The notes: a model not told the origin generated them from the sequence alone. Shown: positions 45,570 through 54,436, counted from the first letter of the stretch. The stretch is 64,000 nt of DNA from Actinomyces sp. oral taxon 448 str. F0400 (GCF_000220835.1 NZ_GL985606.1:376465-440464), one strand, 5' to 3'. A program made the numbers and translations.

Positions 45570-46181
45570 ATGATTGATATGGTTGCTGTGAATAGGGAGG
45601 TTGAGCGCGGTCGGGCCGAGTTGGCCGCCAGCAGCGAGGGGATTCTCGGTATTGCGCAGCGGACGCGGATCTGGGTGGCGATGGATGATCCGGATGATCC
45701 GGAGGCGTCCTACCGGCACCGGACCTACTTGAAGATCGCGTGCGTGCGTCATGTGCAGCACTACTGGGACCGCACGTTCCCGTCGAACCCGGGCGTGGAG
45801 GAGATGCTCGCCCTGACGCAGGCCCTCATCGACCGCAAAGCGGACCCCGGCCAGGCCGAGAAGCGAGCCGGGCAGTTCTTCGACGACATTATTGTCCGCA
45901 CCGATGTGACTCCTGATCTTGAGCCGGCTATTAGGGTCGCTGATGCGGCTTCGAAGACTGTTTTCTCGGCGTGTTGTCGTAACCCCGACTATGACACTGC
46001 GGAGGATGAGGATGACGATGATGAGCTTCTTCCTGACGCTCTTGAGCCGAGCTATTCGTGTGCGAGTGCTGCTGCCGGTGGTATGAACTGGCAGCCCGCC
46101 GAAGAGCTCGACATCGAAGCCCGCCGCGCCTTCTGGACCTGGTACCTCGACGAAGCCATCCCCTGGGCCCTGACCACCTAA
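45570..46181 (+). CDS. Imm5-like immunity protein, array copy 5
   Basis: 203 aa from ATG 45570 behind AAAGGAGGGG. The block combination is GIAQRT, TPDLEPAI and KTVFSACC, so the C-terminal half matches copy 1 although three copies lie between. It differs uniquely at GQAEKRAGQFFDDIIVRT. The stop is followed by AAACACGACGAAG, the same post-stop bases as the orphan immunity gene, then a leftover array linker and the convergent nucleosidase gene. Confidence 0.78.
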   Translation: MIDMVAVNREVERGRAELAASSEGILGIAQRTRIWVAMDDPDDPEASYRHRTYLKIACVRHVQHYWDRTFPSNPGVEEMLALTQALIDRKADPGQAEKRAGQFFDDIIVRTDVTPDLEPAIRVADAASKTVFSACCRNPDYDTAEDEDDDDELLPDALEPSYSCASAAAGGMNWQPAEELDIEARRAFWTWYLDEAIPWALTT

Positions 46182-46216
46182 AACACGACGAAGAGGATGA
46201 GTGAGGGGTCGCCGCG

Positions 46217-47014
46217 TCAGCGCGTTCCGCCCAGGACCGCCAGGACGACGGCGGCGCTGCGGGCGGCGGCTTCGTCGACGCCGATGTGGAAGTCCTGCCC
46301 GGCCCGCGGTCCGCACAGGTCGGAGACGCCGCGGATCGAGACGAACGGGACCCCGGCCCCCGCGGCCACCTGCGCCAACGCCGTCGACTCCATGTCCGTG
46401 CTCACCGCCCGCGGGAACAGCTTGCGCACTCGGCCCGCCGTCGCCGCCGTGACGAACGAATTCCCCGCCAGCATCCGGCCAACGCGAATGCGCGCCGAAC
46501 CCGACGACGGCGTCGCCCCCGCCAGCGCGGCGGGCCCGACCTCCTCCACCCGCGTCAGCAGTGCCGCGTCCGCCTCGAAGACGGCCGGCTGGCCCGGCGT
46601 CTGCCCGTAGGCGTAGCCGAAGGCGGTGGCGTCGGCATCGGTGAAGGCCAGGGCCGTCGAGGCGCACACGTCCCCGACCTCGACGTCGAGCCCGAGCCCG
46701 CCCGTCGTGCCCGCCGAGACGACGACGTCGGGCGTCACCCGGGTGAGTGCGGTGGCCAGGGCGCTGGCGGCCGCCACCAGTCCGATGCCGCTGCGCACGA
46801 GGAGCAGCTCGCGCGGACCGACGCCCTGCACTGTGCTGCCGGCTGGACTGGGCGCAACGAGCGCGATCGCCTCGGCATCACCGTGCAGTGCCACGGGCTC
46901 GGCGGCGTCGGAGCGGGGCAGAGCCTTCAAAAACGGCCGGGCCTCCTCGGGCATGGCGACGGCGACGACGGCGGCGACCGGGCGGGGATGGGAAGATGCG
47001 GGAGTCGTGCTCAT
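46217..47014 (-). CDS. mtnN: 5'-methylthioadenosine/S-adenosylhomocysteine nucleosidase
   Basis: A 265-aa enzyme that hydrolyses MTA and SAH in the methyl cycle. Family motifs are MPEEARPFL near the N-terminus, VSAGTTGGLG, and TDMESTALAQVA with the catalytic/ribose-binding Glu, followed by RGVSDLCG. The C-terminal end converges on the immunity array with only 35 bp between stop codons. A broken second copy exists at 30343-31973. With LuxS it would make the AI-2 precursor. Confidence 0.9.
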   Translation of the reverse strand: MSTTPASSHPRPVAAVVAVAMPEEARPFLKALPRSDAAEPVALHGDAEAIALVAPSPAGSTVQGVGPRELLLVRSGIGLVAAASALATALTRVTPDVVVSAGTTGGLGLDVEVGDVCASTALAFTDADATAFGYAYGQTPGQPAVFEADAALLTRVEEVGPAALAGATPSSGSARIRVGRMLAGNSFVTAATAGRVRKLFPRAVSTDMESTALAQVAAGAGVPFVSIRGVSDLCGPRAGQDFHIGVDEAAARSAAVVLAVLGGTR

Positions 47015-47086
47015 GGCCCTGAGCCTATGCGGGTGCCGCCCGCAGCGGTCGGGTGCACCCCGCCGACCCGCACCATTCCCGCGCCA

Positions 47087-47767
47087 TCAGCTCGCCTCGG
47101 CGTCGCCCTCGGTCACGGGAGCGGACAGCGCCATGATGATCGCCCCGATGATGTGCCGCAGGTAGGCCCGTGGGTCGTCGGCGTCGTGGCCCGCGATCGT
47201 CATCCCCGTCGCCTCCTCGGCCAGAGAGTCGAGGAAGAACAGGCACACGGCGTCGCCGATGCCCTGCGCGGCTACCACCGGCCGCCTGCCCATCCGCGCC
47301 AGCAGGGACTCGACGCAGCCTGCGATGGCCGTGTCCAGGACCCGACGGCCGGCCGCGGGAACCTGCGGCGAATCGGGATGGCGCATCCGATGGAGCATGT
47401 GCTCGGTGCAGATGATGTACATGACGCGGGCCTCAGAGCGCAGCGAGTCCAGCATCTCCATGAGCGAGTCGATCGTGGGCTCCCCTTCAATGGCGTCGGC
47501 GGCGGCTTCGATCCGTTCAACCATCGCCGCCAGGCGCTCGACGATCGCCTCGTTGAGGACCTCGTCCAGCGAGGAGTAGTTGGAGTAGAAGGCGCCCCGG
47601 GTAAAACCGGCTCGCCTGACGACGTCGTCGATGCGGGCGCCCTCCATCCCCTTGGCCATGATCACCTCGGCCGCGGCCTCCCGCAGGCGAGCCCGGGTGT
47701 TCTCCCTCTTGCGCAGACCGCGCCCGCTGCGGGACTCGCGAGTGGCGCGGCGCGCGGTAGGCGGCAT
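47087..47767 (-). CDS. TetR/AcrR-family regulator
   Basis: A 226-aa regulator with a basic N-terminus and helix-turn-helix IDDVVRRAGFTRGAFYSNY near residue 48. It is divergent from the MMPL/YhgE transporter genes. Two inverted repeats lie in the 193-bp gap, so it probably represses them. The ligand is unknown; lipids or amphipathic compounds would fit the transporters. Confidence 0.9.
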   Translation of the reverse strand: MPPTARRATRESRSGRGLRKRENTRARLREAAAEVIMAKGMEGARIDDVVRRAGFTRGAFYSNYSSLDEVLNEAIVERLAAMVERIEAAADAIEGEPTIDSLMEMLDSLRSEARVMYIICTEHMLHRMRHPDSPQVPAAGRRVLDTAIAGCVESLLARMGRRPVVAAQGIGDAVCLFFLDSLAEEATGMTIAGHDADDPRAYLRHIIGAIIMALSAPVTEGDAEAS

Positions 47768-47883
47768 GGCGGGCTCCAGGTGTCTCGGGTCGACGATCAG
47801 GACGGTCAGGGCGGCACGGCGAGTGCTAGAACCGATGGTACCGGGCAGCGGTGGTAAGTGGGCTCACACCATCTGAATTTTTC

Positions 47884-47915
47884 ATACAGAAGTGTATCGA
47901 GTACGTTCCTGTACT
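47884..47915. promoter_or_regulatory. Two inverted repeats between TetR and MMPL genes
   Basis: ATACA-GAAG-TGTAT (47884-47897) and AGTAC-GTTCCT-GTACT (47900-47915) lie side by side upstream of the MMPL gene. They are candidate operators for the divergent TetR regulator. Confidence 0.55.
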
Positions 47916-47960
47916 GAACTTGTTTCCGCCTCGTCGTCGCGACATGTGAAAGGATCCCGG

Positions 47961-50936
47961 GTGTCCGCACTCCTGTACAGGTTCGGCCGCTGGTGCGCCG
48001 AACACGCCGTCCGGGTGCTGGCTGCCTGGCTCCTCATCATCCTCATGCTCGGTGGTGCCGTCGTGCTGACCGGCGGTAAGCTCAACAACACCTTCACCAT
48101 CTCCGGCACCGAGTCCATGACGGGTCTGGACATCCTCGCCCAGCGCCTCCCCCAAGCGGCCGGCACCTCCGAACAGGTCCTCATCACCGCCGACGACGGT
48201 GACATCGAGAACCACCGCGACGCCGTCGACGGCTTCGTCCAGTCCGCCTCCGACCTCGACGGCGTCGCCCTGGTCTCCCAGCCCTTCGGCTCGGACGCCT
48301 CCGGCAGCACCCCGGCCACCGCTTCCACCGTCTCGGACGACGGCGCCCACGTTCTAATCCAGATCCAGGCCGACATCTCCGTGGGCAGCATGACCTCCGG
48401 GCAGACGGACAAGGCCGCTACTCTGTCCGAGGCTCTCGACGAGCTCGTCGCCGCCACTGAGGCGGGCGACCCCGATCTGTCCATCCAGCTCGGCGGTACC
48501 ATCGGCGAGAGCGCCGATATCGGGCTGGGCCCCACCGAGCTCATCGGCGTCGGGATCGCGGCCGTCGTCCTGCTGGCCACCTTCGGTTCGGTCGTGGCCG
48601 CCGGCGCCCCGCTGGTGGCGGCCTTCATCGGCGTCGGAGTCGGCATGCTCGGCATCCTGCTGGCCGCCAGCGCGACCTCCATCAACTCCACCACCCCGGT
48701 GCTGGCCGTCATGATCGGCCTGGCCGTCGGCATCGACTACGCCCTGTTCATCATCTCCCGCGCCCGCGAGTACCTCGCCGACGGCGTGGCCCCCGATGAG
48801 GCCGCCGGACGGGCTGTAGCCACCTCCGGGTCCGCTGTCGTCTTCGCGGGCACCACCGTCATCCTCGCCCTGTGCGGCTTGTCCGTGGCCCGCATCCCCT
48901 TCCTGACCGTCATGGGCGTGGCCAGCGCCGCCGTGGTGGCGGTCGCCGTCGCGGTCGCCCTGAGCGTCGTGCCCGCCCTCATCGGCGTGGCCGGCACTCG
49001 GATGCGTCCGAGTCGTCGACGCGTCGGGACCGGCGGCCGCAGCGCCGACCGTCGCGACATCGGGGCCCGGCGCGGTGGCCGCCGTGCCGGGAGCGGCCGG
49101 ACCGCCGCCCGCTCCCCCGCCTCCCGGCGCTGGGTGGGCCTGGTGACCCGCCGTCCGTGGGCCACCATCGCCGTCGTCGTCGTGATCCTGGGGACGGCGG
49201 CCGTCCCCGCCAGGAGTCTGCACCTGGCCCTGACCGACGACGGCTTCGCCAACAAGGGCACCGAGCAGCGCGAGACCTACGACGCCATCGCCCGGGTCTA
49301 CGGCCCCGGCTACAACTCGCCCATCATTGTCATCGCCGACATCGTCACCACCACCGATCCCGTCGGCGTCGTCGACGACCTTGCCGACGACCTCAGCTCT
49401 CTGCCCGGTGTCGCCTCCATCGCCCTGGCCACCCCCAATGAGGACGGCTCGCTGGGACTCGTCCAGATCCGCCCCGACGCCGGGCAGGCCGACGAGCAGA
49501 CCATGGACCTGGTGCGCGCCATCCGCTCCCGCGCCACCGATTACGAGGATCGGTACGGCATCACCGATGTCATGGTCACCGGGCAGACCGCCGTCGCCAT
49601 CGACGTGTCGACCTCCCTGAACGCGGCGCTGCTGCCGTTCGGGATCGTCGTGGTCGGGTTGTCCGTCGTCCTACTCATGATCGTCTTCCGCTCGGTGGCG
49701 GTGCCGCTGACGGCTACGCTCGGCTACGTGCTCTCCCTGTCCGCGGGCATGGGCGCCGCCGGAGCGGTATGGGGGTGGGGCTGGATGGCCGACGCCCTCG
49801 GCGTGTCCAGGACCGGCGCGGTCATCTCCTTCATGCCCGTCATCGTCATGGGCGTGCTCTTCGGCCTGGCCATGGACTACGAGGTGTTCCTCGTCTCGCG
49901 CATGCGTGAGGAGTGGATCCGCGGCCAGGGCCGTCCTGATGACGCCCGACGCGCCGTCGAGTCGGGCTTCACCGGCTCCGCGGTCGTCGTCGGCGCCGCC
50001 GCTCTCATCATGACCGGCGTTTTCGCCGCTTTCGTCCCCAGTCACAACGTCTACGTCAAACCCATCGCCGTCGCCCTGACCGCGGGCATCGCCGCGGATG
50101 CCTTCATCGTGCGCATGACTCTCATCCCCGCGGTCATGGCCGCCCTGGGGCCCAGGGCCTGGTGGCTGCCCCGGTGGCTGGAGCGCCAGCTTCCGGTCAT
50201 CGACGTCGAGGGCGAGGGGCTCGAGCGCACCCTCGAGCATGAGAGGTGGACGGCCGCCCACGGTGATGTCGTCCTGCGCGCCCGGGCGGTCACCCTCGCC
50301 GACGCCGTCGGCGCAGCCGTACGCGACCTGGACCTGACGGTAGCTCCCGGTGAGGTCGCCCTCGTGCGCGCCGCCACCCCGCTGGCCCGCCGGGCGCTGG
50401 CCGCCGCCATCGGCGGGCGCCTCCAGCCGACGAGCGGCGTCCTTGTCGTCGACGGCCACGTGCTGCCCGACGGCACCGCTTTCATCCAGACCGTCACCAC
50501 CTCCGTGCACGCCTACGACGACGATGTCGCCCCGCACGTGCGCATCGTCGTCGTCGACGATCCCGGCGGCAGGCGCTGGCAGCGCGTGGCCGAGCTCGCT
50601 GCCGACGGCGTCGCCGTCGTCGTTACCGGCGGCGCCGACATGCCCTCGGTCGCACCCGTCGACGTCGATCCCGCTTCGATCGTCGACATCGCCTCCGACG
50701 GATCGGCGCACACCCGCCGCGCCCCCGAGCGCCGCGCCGTGGCCCCGGCGCAGGCCGACCGATCGCCGTCCGAGGGCGAGAGCCCCGGCGACCCGGGCAT
50801 CGCCGGCCTCGACGGCCCGTACAGCCCCGACACTCCGGGCGGCCCGGATGCCCCGAACGCCCCGAGCACGGTCCGGCGCGCGCGCCGGACCCGGCCCACC
50901 CTGGAAGGAATCGAAGGAACCGAGGTCTCCTCATGA
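47961..50936 (+). CDS. MMPL/RND-family transporter with degenerate ABC-like C-terminal domain
   Basis: A 991-aa protein from GTG 47961 (AAAGGAT upstream). Two MMPL halves of about six transmembrane segments each carry GLAVGIDYALFIISRARE and LFGLAMDYEVFLVSRMREE, the proton-relay Asp-Tyr motifs. Residues about 768-915 resemble an ABC ATPase (LDLTVAPGEVALV, then QPTSGVLVVDGHVLP) but lack Walker A GKST and the LSGGQ signature. The tail is low complexity. It is coupled by a 4-bp overlap to the YhgE-like gene. Export of lipids or drugs is the family role. Confidence 0.9.
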   Translation: MSALLYRFGRWCAEHAVRVLAAWLLIILMLGGAVVLTGGKLNNTFTISGTESMTGLDILAQRLPQAAGTSEQVLITADDGDIENHRDAVDGFVQSASDLDGVALVSQPFGSDASGSTPATASTVSDDGAHVLIQIQADISVGSMTSGQTDKAATLSEALDELVAATEAGDPDLSIQLGGTIGESADIGLGPTELIGVGIAAVVLLATFGSVVAAGAPLVAAFIGVGVGMLGILLAASATSINSTTPVLAVMIGLAVGIDYALFIISRAREYLADGVAPDEAAGRAVATSGSAVVFAGTTVILALCGLSVARIPFLTVMGVASAAVVAVAVAVALSVVPALIGVAGTRMRPSRRRVGTGGRSADRRDIGARRGGRRAGSGRTAARSPASRRWVGLVTRRPWATIAVVVVILGTAAVPARSLHLALTDDGFANKGTEQRETYDAIARVYGPGYNSPIIVIADIVTTTDPVGVVDDLADDLSSLPGVASIALATPNEDGSLGLVQIRPDAGQADEQTMDLVRAIRSRATDYEDRYGITDVMVTGQTAVAIDVSTSLNAALLPFGIVVVGLSVVLLMIVFRSVAVPLTATLGYVLSLSAGMGAAGAVWGWGWMADALGVSRTGAVISFMPVIVMGVLFGLAMDYEVFLVSRMREEWIRGQGRPDDARRAVESGFTGSAVVVGAAALIMTGVFAAFVPSHNVYVKPIAVALTAGIAADAFIVRMTLIPAVMAALGPRAWWLPRWLERQLPVIDVEGEGLERTLEHERWTAAHGDVVLRARAVTLADAVGAAVRDLDLTVAPGEVALVRAATPLARRALAAAIGGRLQPTSGVLVVDGHVLPDGTAFIQTVTTSVHAYDDDVAPHVRIVVVDDPGGRRWQRVAELAADGVAVVVTGGADMPSVAPVDVDPASIVDIASDGSAHTRRAPERRAVAPAQADRSPSEGESPGDPGIAGLDGPYSPDTPGGPDAPNAPSTVRRARRTRPTLEGIEGTEVSS

Positions 50937-53827
50937 CACGACGCTCCATTATTCTGGCCATCCTCGTCATTCTCGTCCCGGCGCTCGCCGGCTTCATGGT
51001 CGTCTCCGCCGCGACCGCGCCCAAGGCGAAGGCGGCCTCCATCCCCGCGGCCGTCGTCAATCTCGACTCGCCCGCCACCACCTCCGACGGCACCACCATG
51101 CCCGCCGGCCGACTGCTGCTCGGCCGCTTGACCGACCCCGACGCGGCTCTGACCGCCTCCTCCTCCACCGGCGCCACCACCGACACCCTGGACTACTCGG
51201 TCGTGACGGCCGACGCCGCCGCTCAGGGTCTGTCCGATGGTACGTACGACGTTGTCATCACCATCCCCGAAGGCTTCAGCCAGGCCGTCGTCGACACCCT
51301 CGGCGGCACCCCGAGCGACGCCACCGTCGACGTCCAGACCAACGGCACCGCCTCCCCCGAGGTCGGTGCCGCCAGTCAGGAGATCGTCTCCGCGGCCGCC
51401 GCCTCCCTGGGCACGACCGTCTCCGTCGCCTACCTCAACGCGTCGCTGACGTCGCTGAGCGACATGAAGGATCAGCTCGGCCGGGCGGCCGGCGGTGCCG
51501 ATCGACTGTCCACCGGTGCGGACTCTCTGGAGTCGGGCGCCGACGACCTGAGCACCGGCGCCGACCAGGCCTCCCAGGGCGCCACGACGCTGGCGGACGG
51601 GCTGAACCGGCTGGAGTCGGGCGCCGACGAGCTGGCCGACGGGACCTCCTCGGCCTCCTCGGGGGCCGCGGACCTGTCCGACGGTGCGTCGAGTTTGTCG
51701 TCGGGGGCTTCGACGTTGGCCGATGGTGCGGATTCGGTGGATTCGGGTGCGTCGAGTTTGTCGTCGGGGGCTTCGACGTTGGCCGATGGTGCGGATTCGG
51801 TGGATTCGGGTGCGTCGAGTCTGTCGTCCGGAGCTTCGACGCTGGCCGACGGCGCGGCCACGGTGGACTCCGGTGCGAGCACCCTGGCCACCGGCACTTC
51901 GAACCTCTCCACCGGCGTGGACTCCTACGTCACCGGCGTCACCGGGGCCCGCGATGCCCTGACCGTCCCCCAGAACGGCGCCGCCGCCTCCCTGGTCGAC
52001 GGCGCGGCCCAGCTGGCGGGCGGCGTGGACTCCTACACCTCCGGCGTCGACCAGCTGCACCAGAGGCTGACCGCGACGGATCCGGCCACGGGCACGAACC
52101 TGGTGACGGGCGCGTCCTCGCTCGCCGACGGGGCGAACCGGCTGGAGGGCGGCATCGACTCCTACACCTCCGGCGTCGACACCCTGGCCTCTCAGGCGAA
52201 TCAGGCCGGCACGGGGCTGGAGACCGCCTACCGGCAGTGCGTCTCCGACCACGGCGAGCAGGACGCCACCTGCCAGTACCTGGCGGCGAGCACGGCCGGC
52301 ATGGGCCGGAGCACCGACGTCTACGACCCCGCCACGGGTGCCAACACCGACGGGTCGCGGGCCACCATGCTCGGTGTTCTCAACACCCTGAGTTCGACAG
52401 CCCCAGGTTCCCCGCGCGCCGGGCTCACCTCGGGCGCTTCCGAGGTCGCCACTGGCGCGTCCGGGCTATCGAAGGCGATCGGCACCGACCCCTCGTCCAC
52501 CGACCCGACGACCGTGGTCGGCGCCCTGGGAGCGCTGTCCGACCAGTCGGAGACCCTGTCCGACGCCGCCTCCGCCGTCAGCACCGGTCTGGGCGGCTCC
52601 ACCGACCTCTACGACCCGACCGACCCCTCCAGCGCAACCCTGGCCGGAGTCCTCAACACCCTCGTCAGCCAGGGCTCCAACCTGACGGCCGGCGCCTCGA
52701 ATCTGTCCAGCGGGGCCAGCACCCTGTCGGGCGGGGCCAGTACTCTGTCGTCGAGCGCCTCCACCCTGTCGTCGGGCGCGAGCAGCCTGTCGGGCGGGAC
52801 CTCGCGGCTGTCCACCGGAGCGAACAGTCTGTCCAACGGCGCCAGCACGCTCGCGGACGGCACGTCGCAGTTGTCGTCGGGCGCGAGCAGTCTGTCCACC
52901 GGGGCCACCCGACTGTCCGGCGGCGCCGACACCCTCTCCCAGGGCCTGTCCCGACTCGAGACGGGCGCGTCCTCGCTCGCCGCCGGCACCACCTCGGCGG
53001 CCGATGGAGCCACCACTTTGTCCGACGGCGTGAGCAGCCTGTCCTCCGGCGCCACCCAGCTGTCTGACGGGGCGAGCACCCTGTCCACCGGAGCCGACGA
53101 CCTGTCCACCGGACTGAGCACCGCTGAGGATTCCGTCCCCTCCTACACCGATCAGCAGGCCGCCGACCTGGCCGCCGCGCTGGCTCAGCCGGTCAGCGTC
53201 GATACGAGCGCGGCGGGTTCCGCCCGACCGGAGACCTCGGCGGCCCCCGCCGCCATCGCCATCGCTTCGTGGATCGGAGCGCTCGTCGTCGTCTCCGGGC
53301 TGGGGCTGATGACCCGGCGCCGGGTCGAGGCCCCGATGAGTCCGGCTCGTCTTGCCGGCGCTTCGCTGAAGCCGGCCGTCGGTCTGGCCCTGGTTCAGGC
53401 GCCCGTGCTGATCGGCGTCGTCGTTCTGGCCGGGGCCCGTACGGGGTCCGTCGGACCAGCCGTGCTGCTGACCGCCGTCGGCGCGGTCGCGATGACAGTG
53501 CTGCACGCGGCCCTCATGGCGGTCTTCGGGCCGCGCGGAGGGGCGGCGGTCTCCCTCCTGGCCCTCGTCGCTCAGGGCGTGCTGGTTCTGGGCGGAAGTG
53601 CGGCGCGGGCGAGCGGTGCGCTTCTGGTGGCACCTGTCGGCGTGCTCCATTCGGCGCTGTCGGGCCTCATGCTGGGTACGGTCGGCGAGGGCGTGAGTGC
53701 CGCCACGGCGGTCCTCCTGGCGTGGGCCGCGGCCTCGGCCCTGGCCATGACCCTGGCGGTACGACGTCGACGGAGCACATCGGTCGAAGCGCTGCGGCGC
53801 GAGCTCGCCGAGCCGCAGGGCGCCTGA
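50933..53827 (+). CDS. YhgE/Pip-like membrane protein with long heptad-type repeats
   Basis: A 964-aa protein. An N-terminal transmembrane segment (4-26) leads to a conserved extracellular domain with TYDVVITIPEGFSQAV. A very long region (about 185-745) is built of Leu-x-x-Gly-Ala/Ser repeats (SLSSGASTLADGA pattern) that form a coiled rod. The C-terminus has about five transmembrane segments (IASWIGALVVVSGL onward), the ABC-2-like end of YhgE/Pip proteins. It is co-translated with the MMPL gene. A type VII/ESX-like or phage-receptor role is known for relatives only. Confidence 0.88.
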   Translation: MTRRSIILAILVILVPALAGFMVVSAATAPKAKAASIPAAVVNLDSPATTSDGTTMPAGRLLLGRLTDPDAALTASSSTGATTDTLDYSVVTADAAAQGLSDGTYDVVITIPEGFSQAVVDTLGGTPSDATVDVQTNGTASPEVGAASQEIVSAAAASLGTTVSVAYLNASLTSLSDMKDQLGRAAGGADRLSTGADSLESGADDLSTGADQASQGATTLADGLNRLESGADELADGTSSASSGAADLSDGASSLSSGASTLADGADSVDSGASSLSSGASTLADGADSVDSGASSLSSGASTLADGAATVDSGASTLATGTSNLSTGVDSYVTGVTGARDALTVPQNGAAASLVDGAAQLAGGVDSYTSGVDQLHQRLTATDPATGTNLVTGASSLADGANRLEGGIDSYTSGVDTLASQANQAGTGLETAYRQCVSDHGEQDATCQYLAASTAGMGRSTDVYDPATGANTDGSRATMLGVLNTLSSTAPGSPRAGLTSGASEVATGASGLSKAIGTDPSSTDPTTVVGALGALSDQSETLSDAASAVSTGLGGSTDLYDPTDPSSATLAGVLNTLVSQGSNLTAGASNLSSGASTLSGGASTLSSSASTLSSGASSLSGGTSRLSTGANSLSNGASTLADGTSQLSSGASSLSTGATRLSGGADTLSQGLSRLETGASSLAAGTTSAADGATTLSDGVSSLSSGATQLSDGASTLSTGADDLSTGLSTAEDSVPSYTDQQAADLAAALAQPVSVDTSAAGSARPETSAAPAAIAIASWIGALVVVSGLGLMTRRRVEAPMSPARLAGASLKPAVGLALVQAPVLIGVVVLAGARTGSVGPAVLLTAVGAVAMTVLHAALMAVFGPRGGAAVSLLALVAQGVLVLGGSAARASGALLVAPVGVLHSALSGLMLGTVGEGVSAATAVLLAWAAASALAMTLAVRRRRSTSVEALRRELAEPQGA
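51688..51876 (+). repeat. 63-bp tandem repeat inside the YhgE-like gene
   Basis: Units start at 51688, 51751 and 51814, each 63 bases encoding 21 residues (SSLSSGASTLADGADSVDSGA pattern). The first two are essentially identical; the third diverges in its second half. Codon choice (TCG, TTG, GAT) differs from the flanking repeats, suggesting recent amplification. Confidence 0.85.
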
Positions 53828-53859
53828 GCAGGCGCGCATCGCTCCCGCCCCGGCGCCCC

Positions 53860-53936
53860 GTCGTCGAGATCGACATTTCGGCACGAGATCGACGTCGCCG
53901 CCGTCAATCTCGGCTCGGCATGTCGATCTCGACGAC
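53860..53936. terminator. 17-bp inverted repeat between YhgE-like gene and luxS
   Basis: GTCGTCGAGATCGACAT (53860-53876) is the exact complement of 53920-53936, which encodes the end of LuxS (VVEIDM). A 43-base loop separates the arms. It may terminate the plus-strand operon and fold into the luxS 3' end. Confidence 0.5.
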
Positions 53937-54395
53937 GGACCACTCATCGCGCGCCGCGAGGAAGTCCCGCACGGCCGCCTGTGCGGCTTCCAAAGAGTGG
54001 TTGGCGCCCCAGCCGCACTGCACCTCGTTGGCGGCGGGCACCTCGGTGGCCGTCAGGATGTCGCGGAAGGTCGCCTCCAGCAACGGCAGGAACTCGGCCG
54101 GCTCCAGACCCAGGGTCAGGGCGTAGAAGCCGGTCTGGCAGCCCATCGGACCCCAGTCGATGAGCCGGTCGGTGTGATTCCTCATGAGCTCGGCGGTCAG
54201 GTGCTCGATGGAGTGAACCGCCGTCATCTCCAGGTGCTCGCGATTGGGCTGGCAGAAGCGCACGTCGTACTTGACCAGCTCGTCGCCGCCCGGCAGGCGT
54301 TTGCGGTCGGCGATGCGCACGAAGGGCGCGACGACCCGCGTGTGGTCGAGGTTGAAGGATTCCACGTTCATCCGGTGCGTGCTCCGCTCGCTCAT
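53904..54395 (-). CDS. luxS: S-ribosylhomocysteine lyase LuxS
   Basis: A 163-aa metalloenzyme that makes homocysteine and the AI-2 precursor DPD. The metal-binding motif is HSIEH (His61, His65), the third ligand Cys127 lies in VQCGWG, and catalytic Cys86 in [13 protein letters not shown] 54395 is used; an in-frame start 33 bases upstream is possible. Being separated from other methyl-cycle genes but 7 kb from an mtnN gene is consistent with an active Pfs/LuxS route. Confidence 0.96.
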   Translation of the reverse strand: MSERSTHRMNVESFNLDHTRVVAPFVRIADRKRLPGGDELVKYDVRFCQPNREHLEMTAVHSIEHLTAELMRNHTDRLIDWGPMGCQTGFYALTLGLEPAEFLPLLEATFRDILTATEVPAANEVQCGWGANHSLEAAQAAVRDFLAARDEWSVVEIDMPSRD

Positions 54396-54436
54396 GTCGT
54401 CAGCATAGACCTGTGGGCCGACCCACATTCACAAGT

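Larger units (their letters stand above)
42975..46206 (+). repeat. Five-unit tandem array of about 645-bp immunity gene units
   Basis: Each unit is one 612-bp gene plus a 28-33-bp linker carrying its own ribosome-binding site. Two linker types exist: one with AAAGGAGGGG and one with GACGAAGAGGATGAGTGAGG. The second type also occurs after the last gene (46187-46206), where no sixth gene follows. Confidence 0.85.

Noticed and set aside
42975..46206. Regular repeats considered as a CRISPR array
   Set aside because: Units are about 645 bp protein-coding genes, not 20-50 bp repeats with unique spacers; no cas genes are present.
30242..47014. Prophage or integrative element spanning the accessory region
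   Set aside because: No integrase, capsid, terminase, conjugation gene or tRNA attachment site is seen; housekeeping-type genes (iron uptake, TetR, CMD) are interspersed.
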